DNA of 42,453 nt from Luteolibacter arcticus (lineage in GTDB: Bacteria > Verrucomicrobiota > Verrucomicrobiia > Verrucomicrobiales > Akkermansiaceae): NCBI RefSeq assembly GCF_025950235.1, contig NZ_JAPDDT010000029.1, forward strand, positions 1-42,453, read 5' to 3'. A program made the translations under genes and the position numbers. The notes beneath the pieces are model-generated. The model saw only the letters and a list, made by a program, of their open reading frames with translations, was not told the origin of the DNA and did no database searches. Below, piece by piece: positions 9,111 through 16,773 of this stretch (its first letter is position 1; each line of letters opens with the position of its first letter).

Positions 9111-9672
9111 CGGGGTCTCCTTTCAGCAAGAGTTTCGGCTCGCTGGCGACGCGGGTGGCGAAGGCGTCGCGGGCGAGGAGCTTGGTGCGCCACTCGGCGG
9201 GGGTGAGGCAGACGGGATTGATCTCGCGGGCGAGGGTGTCGGCGACGCCGCGGAGGGCGGGGCCGATTTTCCGCAGGCCGGCGCTGCCGATGACGAGCAC
9301 ATCGACATCGCTCGCGCCACGGGCGGTGCCGGCGGCGGTGGAGCCGAAGATGAGGGCGAGCGCGATGCCATCGACGGGGGCGAGGGCGCGGCGGAGTTCG
9401 GAGGCGATGCCGGCGGTCTTCACGACCAGGCCGTGGAGCTCGGGGTAGAGCGGGTGGGCGGTATTCGCGCGGAAGTAGCGGCGGTTCCCATCGCGCCGGG
9501 CGGTGATGAGTTCCTTCCGCTCCAGGGCATCGAGCTCCTTTTGCAGGGCCGCCGGGCTCAGGCCCGCAAGCCGGGCGAGATCGCGCAGGTGGAGCGTCTG
9601 ATCCGGGGCCTCGAAGAGCAGTCGCAGGACCTCCGCCCGGGTCCGGGGAAATAGATCGGTGAGGGAAAGCAT
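9085..9672 (-). CDS. HTH-nucleotidyltransferase fusion (probable antitoxin and autoregulator)
   Basis: The protein has 195 residues. Residues of about 10-70 form a winged helix-turn-helix (LRDLARLAGLSPAALQKEL, then the wing DGNRRYF). Residues of about 100-190 form a minimal nucleotidyltransferase: GS at 110-111 and the metal-binding SDVDV at 121-125 (D122, D124). The gene is first in a two-gene operon with the HEPN gene, with a 26-base overlap. Most MNT proteins lack the HTH; here it probably binds the three 17-bp repeats just upstream and controls its own promoter. The start ATG is followed by MLSLTDLF, as in other HTH-NTase proteins. Confidence 0.82.
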   Translation of the reverse strand: MLSLTDLFPRTRAEVLRLLFEAPDQTLHLRDLARLAGLSPAALQKELDALERKELITARRDGNRRYFRANTAHPLYPELHGLVVKTAGIASELRRALAPVDGIALALIFGSTAAGTARGASDVDVLVIGSAGLRKIGPALRGVADTLAREINPVCLTPAEWRTKLLARDAFATRVASEPKLLLKGDPDELAAMGL

Positions 9673-9694
9673 CGCGCGGGAAGGGTGGGCGGGT

Positions 9695-9753
9695 GTCCAC
9701 CTGAGGTTGACGGTTGTTCACGTCAGGTGAACGAATGTCTGCCTGAGGTGAAC
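9695..9753. promoter_or_regulatory. Three 17-bp operator-like repeats at 21-bp spacing
   Basis: GTCCACCTGAGGTTGAC (9695-9711), GTTCACGTCAGGTGAAC (9716-9732) and GTCTGCCTGAGGTGAAC (9737-9753) share a near-palindromic core. Their starts are exactly 21 bp apart, two helical turns. They lie 23-81 bases upstream of the HTH-nucleotidyltransferase start codon. The most likely reader is that protein's HTH domain, giving autorepression by cooperative binding on one face of the DNA. Confidence 0.7.
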
Positions 9754-9927
9754 ATAATGCGGGGCTGGGGGCAAGGATTGTTCGCGGGAGGGCTTAAGTC
9801 GGAGCGGGTGAACTGCTCGCAGCAACAGGCATTCGGTCTTCGATCTCCTTCCGAGCGGAGGGTAGCAGGCTTCCGGGACTGTTTGTCGTTCTTTTCTGGC
9901 TTTTCCGGCTTGGGAGTCGTGGGCCGG

Positions 9928-10833
9928 ATGGCCTACCTTGAGGCCGTGCTTTTCCAGCGTCAGAAAGTCTTGCTCGGCCTGCTCTCCGCCCTCGGCGGCG
10001 AGGCGACGGCGATCGATTTCCAAAAGCTGCTGTTCCTTTTCTGTCGTGAGGAGGAAGAAGAGCCGAGCTACGAATTCGTACCACACCGCTACGGTTGCTA
10101 CTCATTCACCTCCGTCGCCGACCGGCGGAAGCTGCAAGAGAAGGGTTGGCTGGAAGCTTGTGAGAAGACTTGGCGGTTGGCGAAGCCGGTGAGCGGCTTG
10201 CCTCACGAGCTGAACCTGCGGCTGCATCGCTTTGCGAAACGGAACACCGGGCTGCGAGGCGATGACTTGGTACGGGACACTTACAACCGCTACCCGCAGA
10301 CCGCGTGGCGGAGCGAGATCAAGGAGCGGGTGTTAGGCAGCCAACCGGACGCGCTACGTGCCATTGATGACCGACGGCCATCCCCGGGCGTAGCCGGGCT
10401 GGGGACGATCGGCTACGAGGGTAAGTCGCTCGAAGCTTACCTGAATGCCTTGCTGAATGACGGGGTGACGATCCTGTGCGACGTGCGGCGAAATCCACTC
10501 AGCCGGAAGTATGGCTTCTCAAAAACGTCCCTGCGCACGGCAGTGGAAGCGCTCGGCCTGCGTTATGAGCATCTGCCGGAGCTGGGAATTGCTTCCGGGG
10601 AGCGGCAGGAACTGAAGACGCAGGCGGACTATGACGCGCTCTTCGACCGCTACGAGGCCCGGGAGCTGCCGAAGCAGGGTAACGCGGTGTCAGAGATTGC
10701 CGGCTGGATTCGCCAGGGCGAGCGGGTGGCGCTGACCTGCTACGAACTCCATCCGCAGCAGTGCCACCGGCATTGCGTGGCAGAAGCGGTCGAGCGAGAG
10801 CTGGGGCCGGCGTTTTCGGCGAGGCATCTTTGA
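9928..10833 (+). CDS. DUF488 protein with an N-terminal accessory domain
   Basis: The protein has 301 residues. The C-terminal half (about 152-300) has DUF488 hallmarks: TIGYEGKSLEAYLNALL, then DVRRNPLSRKYGFSK, and near the end LTCYELHPQQCHRHCVAE. The N-terminal 140 residues (VLLGLLSALGGEATAIDFQKLLFLFC) resemble the opening of SocA/Panacea-type domains, but weakly. DUF488 has no settled biochemical function; it is often found in mobile and defence regions. The ATG at 9928 removes a non-protein-like leader; ATG 9757 is an in-frame alternative. It probably forms a unit with the gene 130 bases downstream. Confidence 0.75.
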   Translation: MAYLEAVLFQRQKVLLGLLSALGGEATAIDFQKLLFLFCREEEEEPSYEFVPHRYGCYSFTSVADRRKLQEKGWLEACEKTWRLAKPVSGLPHELNLRLHRFAKRNTGLRGDDLVRDTYNRYPQTAWRSEIKERVLGSQPDALRAIDDRRPSPGVAGLGTIGYEGKSLEAYLNALLNDGVTILCDVRRNPLSRKYGFSKTSLRTAVEALGLRYEHLPELGIASGERQELKTQADYDALFDRYEARELPKQGNAVSEIAGWIRQGERVALTCYELHPQQCHRHCVAEAVERELGPAFSARHL

Positions 10834-10963
10834 CAAGGGAGGCGACTTTCTTGCACCTGGCAACCGCCGCCTCGCGCAAGACGAGTGCCGTGATCTCGCA
10901 AATCAGGCTGGCAGGAGAGCGAACGAGTGTTTAGGAAACTCATGTTCTAACACTCCCCCCAGG

Positions 10964-11785
10964 ATGGCCCGAGAGCGAATTCTCATCACCGTGAAGACGT
11001 ATCCGACACTGTCTCGGAAGTATGGCGAGACGGTGTGCACTGCGGGAGTGCGAGAGGACGGCACTTGGGTAAGGATCTATCCGGTGCCCTTCCGTCGTTT
11101 GGAAGAGGCGGAGCAGTACAAGAAATACGATTGGATCGAGTGCGACCTGATCCCGAGTCGCAAGGACATCCGGCCCGAGACCCACCATCCCGCGGACGTG
11201 AAGTCGCTGGTGCCTGCCGGACACATGGATACAAGCGACAAGTGGCGGGAGCGTCGGCGACTGCTGCTTGGGAAATGCCATGTCTTTCGCAACCTCGCGG
11301 AGGTCATCGCCGCGGCGAAAGCGAATAATATGTCCCTGTCTCTATTCAAGCCTGCCCGGGTGGTGGATTTCGTGTGGGAAGCAGAAGAGCGGGAGTGGGA
11401 TCCTGGGAAGGTGGAGGAAATGAGACAGCTCGCCTCACAAGGCGAGCTTTTCGAGGAAGAGCAATGGCGGCGGAATTTCAGAGTCATTCCCAATCTCCCC
11501 TACAGCTTCAGCTACCGCTTCGAGGACGAGACCGGGAAACCGAGTGAACTCCAAGTACTGGATTGGGAAGTGGGGGCTCTATTTTGGAAGTGTCTAGGGA
11601 GAGCAGATGGGGATGAGGCAGTGGCCTTGGAGAAAGTGAAGCAGAAGTATTTCAACGACTTTCTTGCCACAGATCTGCACTTCTATTTGGGGACGACCCA
11701 GCAGTGGCATGCGGTGGCTCCAAATCCCTGGGTCATCATCGGAGTATTGCCGATTCCACATGAGATCCAGCCGCAGCTTTTCTGA
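10964..11785 (+). CDS. Unknown protein, probable DUF488 partner
   Basis: The protein has 273 residues, soluble, with no signal or membrane segment. It starts MARERILITVKTYPTLSRKYGETVCTAG; a Trp/Tyr-rich region WVRIYPVPFRRLEEAEQYKKYDWIECDL follows. I recognise no catalytic motif. It reads in the same direction as the DUF488 gene and is likely co-expressed. The 130-base gap between them contains a CTAACA word at 10947. The start ATG follows 'ccaggatgg', with AGG two bases ahead, too close for a standard ribosome site. Confidence 0.7.
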   Translation: MARERILITVKTYPTLSRKYGETVCTAGVREDGTWVRIYPVPFRRLEEAEQYKKYDWIECDLIPSRKDIRPETHHPADVKSLVPAGHMDTSDKWRERRRLLLGKCHVFRNLAEVIAAAKANNMSLSLFKPARVVDFVWEAEEREWDPGKVEEMRQLASQGELFEEEQWRRNFRVIPNLPYSFSYRFEDETGKPSELQVLDWEVGALFWKCLGRADGDEAVALEKVKQKYFNDFLATDLHFYLGTTQQWHAVAPNPWVIIGVLPIPHEIQPQLF

Positions 11786-11839
11786 AGTGGTCGCCCAAAC
11801 CCGGGCCACGGAAAGGCCCATTGGGCTGAATCTTCCCCA

Positions 11840-12985
11840 TCACCCCACCTCCACCAGCACGGCGTCGATCTTGCCGCCTTCGAGGGTTTGGACCTCGGGG
11901 AAGGCGGTGTTGAGGGAGCGGAGGACCGGGATGTTGCCCATGGCGTCGGCTTCGGTGTCTTCGCCGGGGCGGGCCTTGCGGTAGCCGAATTCCTTCAGGC
12001 TGGAGCCGGTGCCGTCCGAGTAAACGACGATGGTGCCCTTGCGCGGGATGCCCCTTTCCGTGGGCCAGCGCTTCACGATGATCTGCGCGCCGTCGGGGAT
12101 CTTCGGCTCCATCGAGCGGCCGAAGACTTGCAGCGCGTAGTGATCGTCCGGCCATGACTTCCTCGTGGCCACCGGTTCCTCGATCACGTGGCTGCTGATC
12201 GGCGCGCCGGCGGCGACCCCGCCGCGGAGATCGATCCAGTGGATGGTGCCGCCGCTGCGGTCGGGGTCGTGGTGGCTGCTGCCGCCGCCGCCTCCGCCGC
12301 CACCGACGAGGGTGCCGCTGCTGTCTTCGCTGGCCTTCCCGCCGCCGCCGACTGCGCCGGCTCCGCTGAAGAGCGCGGGGGCTGGGGTGGTGGACTTCGT
12401 GTTGATGTTATAAGGTGCCGCGTCTTCCGCGACCGAAGCGGTGGTCGCCGTGGCTGCCGTAGCCACCGCGGGGAAGGGGATCACGCCGCTGCGACCGCGA
12501 CCGCGGCCACCGCCACTGCTGCTGCCGCCGGAGCGGGCGGCGATCCCGGGGGTGCCGGCTTGGCCGCCGGTGAATGTGCCGCCGTGGCGCGGGTCGCCGG
12601 GCAGCTCGCCGGTCTTCCGGAAATCCTCCGCGGCGCGTTCGAGCGTCTCGCTGATCCACTCGCGGATCGTCAGGCCGGCGGCATTTGCGGCGCGGTTCCA
12701 CGTGTCGAATTCCTCCTCGCTCGGCCGCATGATGAAGGTCTCCAGCCGCAGGTCTTCCAGGGCGGGGAGGGGCGCGGCGGATGGTGCGGCGGCGGCCTCG
12801 CGGGGGTCTGCCCAGGATTCCATAAAGGCCTGCACGTGAGGGACTCGCCGGGCCGGGACGCCGGCCGACCGCCAATTGTGGATGGTCTGTTCGCTGACCT
12901 GGAGCGGGCCGGTGACGTCCTCCGCCCGCAGCCGGTTCCGGTCCATCCACTCCTTGAAGAAATTCGGGTCGTCGTTGCTGCTCAC
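11840..12985 (-). CDS. LexA/cI-type S24 repressor with extra ribbon-helix-helix domain
   Basis: The protein has 381 residues from a GTG start at 12985. An HTH lies at about 19-45 (LQVSEQTIHNWRSAGV). A ribbon-helix-helix-like unit lies at about 80-122 (LRLETFIMRPSEEEF, AAGLTIREWISETLERAA). A Gly/Ala/Ser-rich linker spans about 125-250. The S24 peptidase part has a LexA-like cleavage site VAAGAP (A259-G260), the Ser in GRSMEP (S291) and the Lys in SSLKEFG (K331), a Ser-Lys spacing close to LexA. It should repress the divergent early genes and cleave itself when RecA filaments form. It marks the left end of the prophage-like region. The 459-residue frame from 13219 crosses the operator and is not the real start. 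Confidence 0.85.
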   Translation of the reverse strand: MSSNDDPNFFKEWMDRNRLRAEDVTGPLQVSEQTIHNWRSAGVPARRVPHVQAFMESWADPREAAAAPSAAPLPALEDLRLETFIMRPSEEEFDTWNRAANAAGLTIREWISETLERAAEDFRKTGELPGDPRHGGTFTGGQAGTPGIAARSGGSSSGGGRGRGRSGVIPFPAVATAATATTASVAEDAAPYNINTKSTTPAPALFSGAGAVGGGGKASEDSSGTLVGGGGGGGGSSHHDPDRSGGTIHWIDLRGGVAAGAPISSHVIEEPVATRKSWPDDHYALQVFGRSMEPKIPDGAQIIVKRWPTERGIPRKGTIVVYSDGTGSSLKEFGYRKARPGEDTEADAMGNIPVLRSLNTAFPEVQTLEGGKIDAVLVEVG

Positions 12986-12995
12986 GGCCAAGAAG

Positions 12996-13058
12996 TTACC
13001 GATTCGGGAAAAGTTCTCAAACAAAATCGTTGCCGATTTCCCCTTTCGGTAATAAAAT
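12996..13058 (+). promoter_or_regulatory. Early promoter with overlapping repressor operators
   Basis: Two related dyads are seen: TTACCGA-T-TCGGGAA (12996-13010) and TTGCCGA-N9-TCGGTAA (13030-13052). The second overlaps a promoter-like pair TTGCCG (13030-13035), 17-bp spacer, TAAAAT (13053-13058), pointing at the gene that starts at 13086. The arrangement, between the repressor and the divergent genes, is that of a temperate-phage switch. The leftward promoter is less clear (TTGAGA, 16 bp, TAACTT on the minus strand). Confidence 0.6.
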
Positions 13059-13085
13059 TCCGTCGTCAGTAACAACCAGTCCCCG

Positions 13086-13367
13086 ATGCAAGCGACGCTC
13101 GAATCCCAACCCGCCCGATACAGCGAGGAGGTTCTGCGGCTCCTGCTGGCGGCGGCGGAGCGGTGGCAGTGCACGCCTGGCGAGGCTGAGACGCGCATCC
13201 TGGAGGAGCGGGCCCGCACGGCGGGATTCGTGAGTCCGGGGGCGGATCGGCAATCGCCATCGCAGTCCCAATCGAAAGCGAAAGCGGATCCGGCACCCGA
13301 GCCGGATTCGCACCCGAAGCACCCGCCCCCGTCTCCGCCGCCGCCACCCGAACCGCCGAAGCCCTAG
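13086..13367 (+). CDS. Small early phage-type protein, unknown
   Basis: The protein has 93 residues and is the first gene after the early promoter. Residues 1-60 are helical and charged (SEEVLRLLLAAAERWQCTPGEAETRILEERAR); the rest is a Ser/Lys/Pro-rich tail ending PPPPPEPPKP. The place opposite the repressor is where a Cro-like or other early regulator sits in temperate phages, but I see no clear HTH. About 20 bases separate the predicted transcription start from the ATG. Confidence 0.6.
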   Translation: MQATLESQPARYSEEVLRLLLAAAERWQCTPGEAETRILEERARTAGFVSPGADRQSPSQSQSKAKADPAPEPDSHPKHPPPSPPPPPEPPKP

Positions 13368-13500
13368 CCGCTGTGCCAAGTCCCCACCCCAGCCAGGACA
13401 AGCCCAACCAACTCCCAACCAGCCAGCCGACTCCCAACCAGCCACCAGCCCTCCCTGCTCCCTTTCTCAGACCTTAGACCTCCGACTTCTAACTTCAGCC

Positions 13501-13917
13501 ATGAATCCCGACTCTCTCATCGCCGCGACCGATTCCATGGATGGTCAGGCCCGCGCCGCCGCCACCCGGGACGCCGCGAATGCATGGCTCCACGCCGCGC
13601 GGATCGTGCGGCTCTTCCGGTCCGCGCCGCGGGTGCTGCGCCAGCTCCGTCAACATGCCGGCTTCACCGCCTCCATGGAAAAGGCTGCGGCGTATCGCGG
13701 GGCGATGGAGGTGCTCGCGCGGCATGTGGATGAAGCAATCACCACGCCCGCGCCAAGAGTCCGCCCACTGGGAACGCGGAATTCATTCCGCCTGGCTTGC
13801 CCTCCGAAGCCTTGGCGAAGGAGGGACGGCCGGGTCGCTGGACCTGTCGGGCGGGATCAATCCCGCGTTCCCAGTAGCCGATCGCGCCGGTCGGCCAGCG
13901 AGCTCCTGCCCATCTAA
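13501..13917 (+). CDS. Small phage-region protein whose C-terminus comes from a REP element
   Basis: Residues 1-80 look like a real helical protein (AATRDAANAWLHAARIVRLF, VLRQLRQHAG, AAAYRGAMEVLARHVDEAI). From about residue 88 on, the frame runs through the inverted-repeat element at 13766-13876 and continues in Arg/Pro/Ser-rich, non-conserved-looking sequence to a TAA inside a CTAACA word. So the element probably inserted near the original 3' end and replaced the tail. Function unknown; position suggests a phage early gene. Confidence 0.55.
   Translation: MNPDSLIAATDSMDGQARAAATRDAANAWLHAARIVRLFRSAPRVLRQLRQHAGFTASMEKAAAYRGAMEVLARHVDEAITTPAPRVRPLGTRNSFRLACPPKPWRRRDGRVAGPVGRDQSRVPSSRSRRSASELLPI
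13766..13876. repeat. REP-type inverted-repeat pair 1
   Basis: The left arm CTGGGAACGCGGAATTCATT (from 13768, continuing CCGCC) and the right arm (13849-13873) are inverted copies; each arm is also a hairpin by itself. A third hairpin sits between them (CCCTCC at 13800 with GGAGGG at 13819). The element lies inside the 3' end of a gene. A second member of the same family is at 17945-18075. Confidence 0.75.
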
Positions 13918-14105
13918 CATCTCGCACACACACGCACACACCTTTCGCGCCCGGCCGGCGCCCACGCTTCCAGGGGGAGGAAAGCGGAGTGGAATCGGTT
14001 GCTGCCGGCCGGGCCGAATCCTTTCCCGAATTCCTTATCTAACATGAACACCGGCCCATCACGAAATCACCGCCGCCCGCTCCTAACACCTGCCATGGAC
14101 CCGCC

Positions 14106-14513
14106 ATGTCCCTCTTCCCCATGAATATGACTACACCCGTGCTCGATGTGTCCGGCCTTGCCCGGCTGATGCGCGAGAAATCCGCCACCGCCTACGATGT
14201 CGCCGGCCGCGGCCGCGAAGTCCCGGATGCCGTGCTGCTCGGCAAGCTGACCGTCCTCGACCAGCTCGCCGAGCGCATGTGGCTCTGGAATGAGATGCGC
14301 CCCGCCGAAGCCATCGAACTCCGCGCCGCCTCCAATGAACTCGGCCGCGCCTTCGGCTATCTGAAGGAACGCATCGCCCGACTCGCCACCGTGCCCGCCG
14401 CGCCGAAGCCCGGCGGGATTGCAAACGAAAGCGCAGGTGCAGTCGCAGCCACAGGCACGGTCGCAAGCACCACTCACCCCAATCCCAATCCCCACACCGA
14501 TCCCGAGCCATGA
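14106..14513 (+). CDS. Small phage-region protein, unknown
   Basis: The protein has 135 residues. The first 100 are helical (VSGLARLMREKSATAYDVAG, LGKLTVLDQLAERMWLWNEM), the rest is a low-complexity tail (ATGTVASTTHPNPNPHTDPEP). An ATG at 14121 or 14127 could also serve. The stop overlaps the next start as ATGA (14510-14513), so the two genes are translationally coupled. No function recognised. Confidence 0.65.
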   Translation: MSLFPMNMTTPVLDVSGLARLMREKSATAYDVAGRGREVPDAVLLGKLTVLDQLAERMWLWNEMRPAEAIELRAASNELGRAFGYLKERIARLATVPAAPKPGGIANESAGAVAATGTVASTTHPNPNPHTDPEP

Positions 14514-14707
14514 CGATGCGCGAATACTGGCAGGACGGCTATCGTGCCGGGCTCGCTGCCTGGCGTCCCGATGGTCGCCACGAAATCCCGCCCGGCCACC
14601 CCGGCGGCGGCTCCCGCGCCGGCGAGGCATGGTTCCGCGGGTGTGTGGAGGGATTGAAGGATGCGGAGAAGAATGCGGTGCCGGGTGGGGTGGTGACAGT
14701 GAGGTGA
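14510..14707 (+). CDS. Small 65-residue phage-region protein
   Basis: It starts in the ATGA overlap with the gene before it. The sequence MTMREYWQDGYRAGLAAWRP and later AWFRGCVEGLKDAEKNA is rich in aromatic and Gly residues, like small phage proteins of unknown function. Codon use matches its neighbour and the coupling supports a real gene. No domain recognised. Confidence 0.6.
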   Translation: MTMREYWQDGYRAGLAAWRPDGRHEIPPGHPGGGSRAGEAWFRGCVEGLKDAEKNAVPGGVVTVR

Positions 14708-14835
14708 AGAGTCGCGTCGGGTGAGGCGGGGAAAGTGCCGGGTGATCGGTAATCGGTGATCAGTGAAAGGCAAAAGGAAGCAAGCCAAGGACGACTACCA
14801 TGAACGTAGTATTTCACACTCCAGGACTCCTTCTT

Positions 14836-14948
14836 CGTAGCGGGACGACTGCGTCGTTCCGGCTGGGGACGGGCCGCACCGGCGAGTCGATTGCTATCCG
14901 CCCGTTTTCGTCCGCACCCCGCCGGAAGGACGAAGTCCTTCCGCTACG
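14836..14948. repeat. REP-type inverted-repeat pair 2
   Basis: CGTAGCGGGACGACTGCGTC (from 14836) and its inverted partner ending CCTTCCGCTACG at 14948 form an imperfect long stem; each arm also folds alone. A single arm of the same family is found at 19638-19666. Just outside, 'accatgaacg' occurs twice (14797 and 14996), hinting that the unit was duplicated. Confidence 0.7.
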
Positions 14949-15048
14949 AGAGGAAAGGCAACGAAGGCGAAGCGCGTCACGAAAGGATGGAGATACCATG
15001 AACGACGTACTTCAACGGGCGAGGCGTCCTTGCCAGCCCTGCATGCCC

Positions 15049-15327
15049 CGTCCCAACGGGACGATTCATAAAAGCCCGGCACGCAGTGCCGGGTCAGCGC
15101 AAGTGGAGCGATCGCGTCCCAACGGGACGCCTCATGCAGGGGCGAGCCGGAATGTCGGCAAGGCTGGTGCCTTTTTGACGCGGAGTCGTCCGCAGATCGC
15201 TTCGGAGCGCATTCAGACCTCAGCCGCCAGACGCATGAAGCGTCGCTTTCAGGACGCCATTGCTTGCGTCCTCCTACCCGGCACTGCGTGCCGGGCTCTT
15301 ATGAGCCGTCCCGTTGGGACGAAGAGA
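15049..15327. repeat. REP-type inverted-repeat cluster 3
   Basis: CGTCCCAACGGGACG followed by AGCCCGGCACGCAGTGCCGGG (15049-15099) is mirrored at 15277-15321 by CCCGGCACTGCGTGCCGGGC and CGTCCCGTTGGGACG. Inner copies of the CGTCCCAACGGGACG type lie at about 15117. The same words appear at 33.5-33.7 kb. The open frame over 14800-15363 is made of these repeats and is not called a gene. Confidence 0.75.
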
Positions 15328-15394
15328 TCACTCCCACTTCTTCCCGGCTTTCCTGATCCCTGAAAGCCGAACCCTAACAGCCTGCATTCTCCTC

Positions 15395-15676
15395 ATGAAC
15401 TCCAAGCAACCAGCCACCGTCCCAGTCCCACAACCCGCCCACGCTCGGGAGAAAGAGCCCGAACAAGAAAAAGAATCCAATCCCGAGCCCGAGCCATCCC
15501 GCCTCGTTCCGCTGTCCCTGCTGCGGCGGATGCTTGCGAGCTGCCGCCATGGCCTGAGCCCGCGTGTGGCGTGGTCCGAGAATCGCCCGCGGATGGACCA
15601 CGAGGCGATGCAAGTCCGCGGCGAAATGCTCGGCGAGATCGAGGCCCAACTGGAGGGACTGCTTTCCAGGAGTTGA
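15395..15676 (+). CDS. Small phage-region protein, unknown
   Basis: The protein has 93 residues. The first 40 are a charged Glu/Pro/Lys-rich segment (REKEPEQEKESNPEPEP), the rest is a helical part (SLLRRMLASCRHGL, EAMQVRGEMLGEIEAQLEGL). I start at ATG 15395, just after the repeat cluster. A tandem 'gttgagag' array begins around the stop codon. No function recognised. Confidence 0.55.
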   Translation: MNSKQPATVPVPQPAHAREKEPEQEKESNPEPEPSRLVPLSLLRRMLASCRHGLSPRVAWSENRPRMDHEAMQVRGEMLGEIEAQLEGLLSRS

Positions 15677-15740
15677 GAGTTGAGGGTCGAGAGTTGATGG
15701 GAAGAACCGGACGCGTCGCGAGCCGCCATCGGCACAGCCA

Positions 15741-15917
15741 AAGTGGTCCGCACGCTCCGCGTGCGGTCGAAGCAGCTATTCCGGCTCGGGAAAACTCTCC
15801 GGCCTCCACCATCCCCGCCAGGCATTCCCCACGCTCTATCTGCAGCCTCGGGTGGCACCCGATATCTTCCTGCCACCCGGTCCTTCGTTTCCGCACACGG
15901 AGTGTGCGGACCACCTT
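15741..15917. repeat. REP-type inverted-repeat pair 4
   Basis: GTGGTCCGCACGCTCCGCGT (15743-15762) is mirrored by CCGCACACGGAGTGTGCGGA (15891-15910, then CCAC). Each arm is a hairpin alone. An inner pair GGTGGC (15851) and GCCACC (15872) is also seen. The rest of the gap 15677-16026 holds no gene I can support. Confidence 0.7.
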
Positions 15918-16026
15918 GGCACCCGGTGTCGCCTACCACCGCCCCGGCCCACTGATGACCGATCACCCGGCACCTTTCCCCGCATCGCCCCAAGCCTTCC
16001 CACTCACCTAACAAGCATTCGTTGTC

Positions 16027-16662
16027 ATGATCACTCTCACTTCTCCCGCACTCTCGCGCCGGCCGCTGGCGAGCGCGCATCCGTTCCCGTATCCGCTTGC
16101 GGCCGGGGCATTGGAGAGCTTTTGCCACCCGCGGTGCCGGGTGTTTTCCCGGGTGGTGCGGCATCCGGAGTCGGGCGCGGTGATGGCGGCGAATGGTTGC
16201 GTGGCGCTGCGCGTGACGCGTGGGCCGGTGACCTACGATGATGCCTTGCCGCAGGCGTGCCCGCATTTCATCGCGCGCGTGGGGGCGCTGCCGTGGGACC
16301 GCTTCGGCAGCGATGCCCGGCGCATCGCCCCGGCACCATGGCGTGCGCTCGAGCCGGTGCGCGGGGATCTCCACGCGCTGGGGCTGGATGACCTGTGGCC
16401 GAATGATCGCATGACCCTCGCGCGACCGGTGTGGATCGCCGAGTCGGTGCTGGTGCCGCTGGCCGTGCTGCAGCTCATCGCCCGCCTGCCGCGGGTGGAG
16501 CTGCGGCTGGATGGCGCCACGGACTTCATGCTGCTCCGCTTCTCCGGCGGCGAGGGCATCGTCGCGAACCGCTGGCGAAAGACCCGCGGTGCGGACATGC
16601 CGGCGCACTCGCTCACTTTGTTCACCCCGCCTGCTGCGCTTCTGCCGGGGGCGTTTGTCTAG
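16027..16662 (+). CDS. Phage-region protein, possibly sliding-clamp-like
   Basis: The protein has 211 residues, soluble. The segment AVMAANGCVALRVTRGPV resembles the 'ATDGHRL' type strand of DNA-clamp proteins, and LRLDGATDFMLLRFSGGEGI near the C-terminus fits an alternating strand pattern. This is a weak structural guess from the sequence; the position just before the replication genes would fit a replication accessory factor. Otherwise unknown. It starts 19 bases after a CTAACA word. Confidence 0.6.
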   Translation: MITLTSPALSRRPLASAHPFPYPLAAGALESFCHPRCRVFSRVVRHPESGAVMAANGCVALRVTRGPVTYDDALPQACPHFIARVGALPWDRFGSDARRIAPAPWRALEPVRGDLHALGLDDLWPNDRMTLARPVWIAESVLVPLAVLQLIARLPRVELRLDGATDFMLLRFSGGEGIVANRWRKTRGADMPAHSLTLFTPPAALLPGAFV

Positions 16663-16678
16663 CAGCGGGAAGTTGAGG

Positions 16679-16760
16679 GTTGAGAGTTGATGGTTGAGAG
16701 AAAAAAACCCGCAGCCGACCCTCTTCCAAACTCTCAACTCTCAACCATCAACTCTCAACT
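16679..16760. repeat. Long perfect hairpin in the leader of the replication gene
   Basis: GTTGAGAGTTGATGGTTGAG (from 16679) and its exact reverse complement at 16738-16760 form a stem of about 22 bp with a loop of about 37 bases. The arms are built from a 'gttgagag' octamer that also occurs at 15672-15700. The stem ends 14 bases before the ATG at 16774, so it could affect translation or mRNA stability. Confidence 0.65.
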
Positions 16761-16773
16761 TTCTCCCTACCCC

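Noticed and set aside
14800..15363. 187-residue open frame on the plus strand
   Set aside because: It is built almost wholly of REP hairpins and their tandem parts, with no protein-like composition.
15328..16737. 469-residue minus-strand frame
   Set aside because: It covers two genes and a repeat cluster in antisense and has no recognisable domain.
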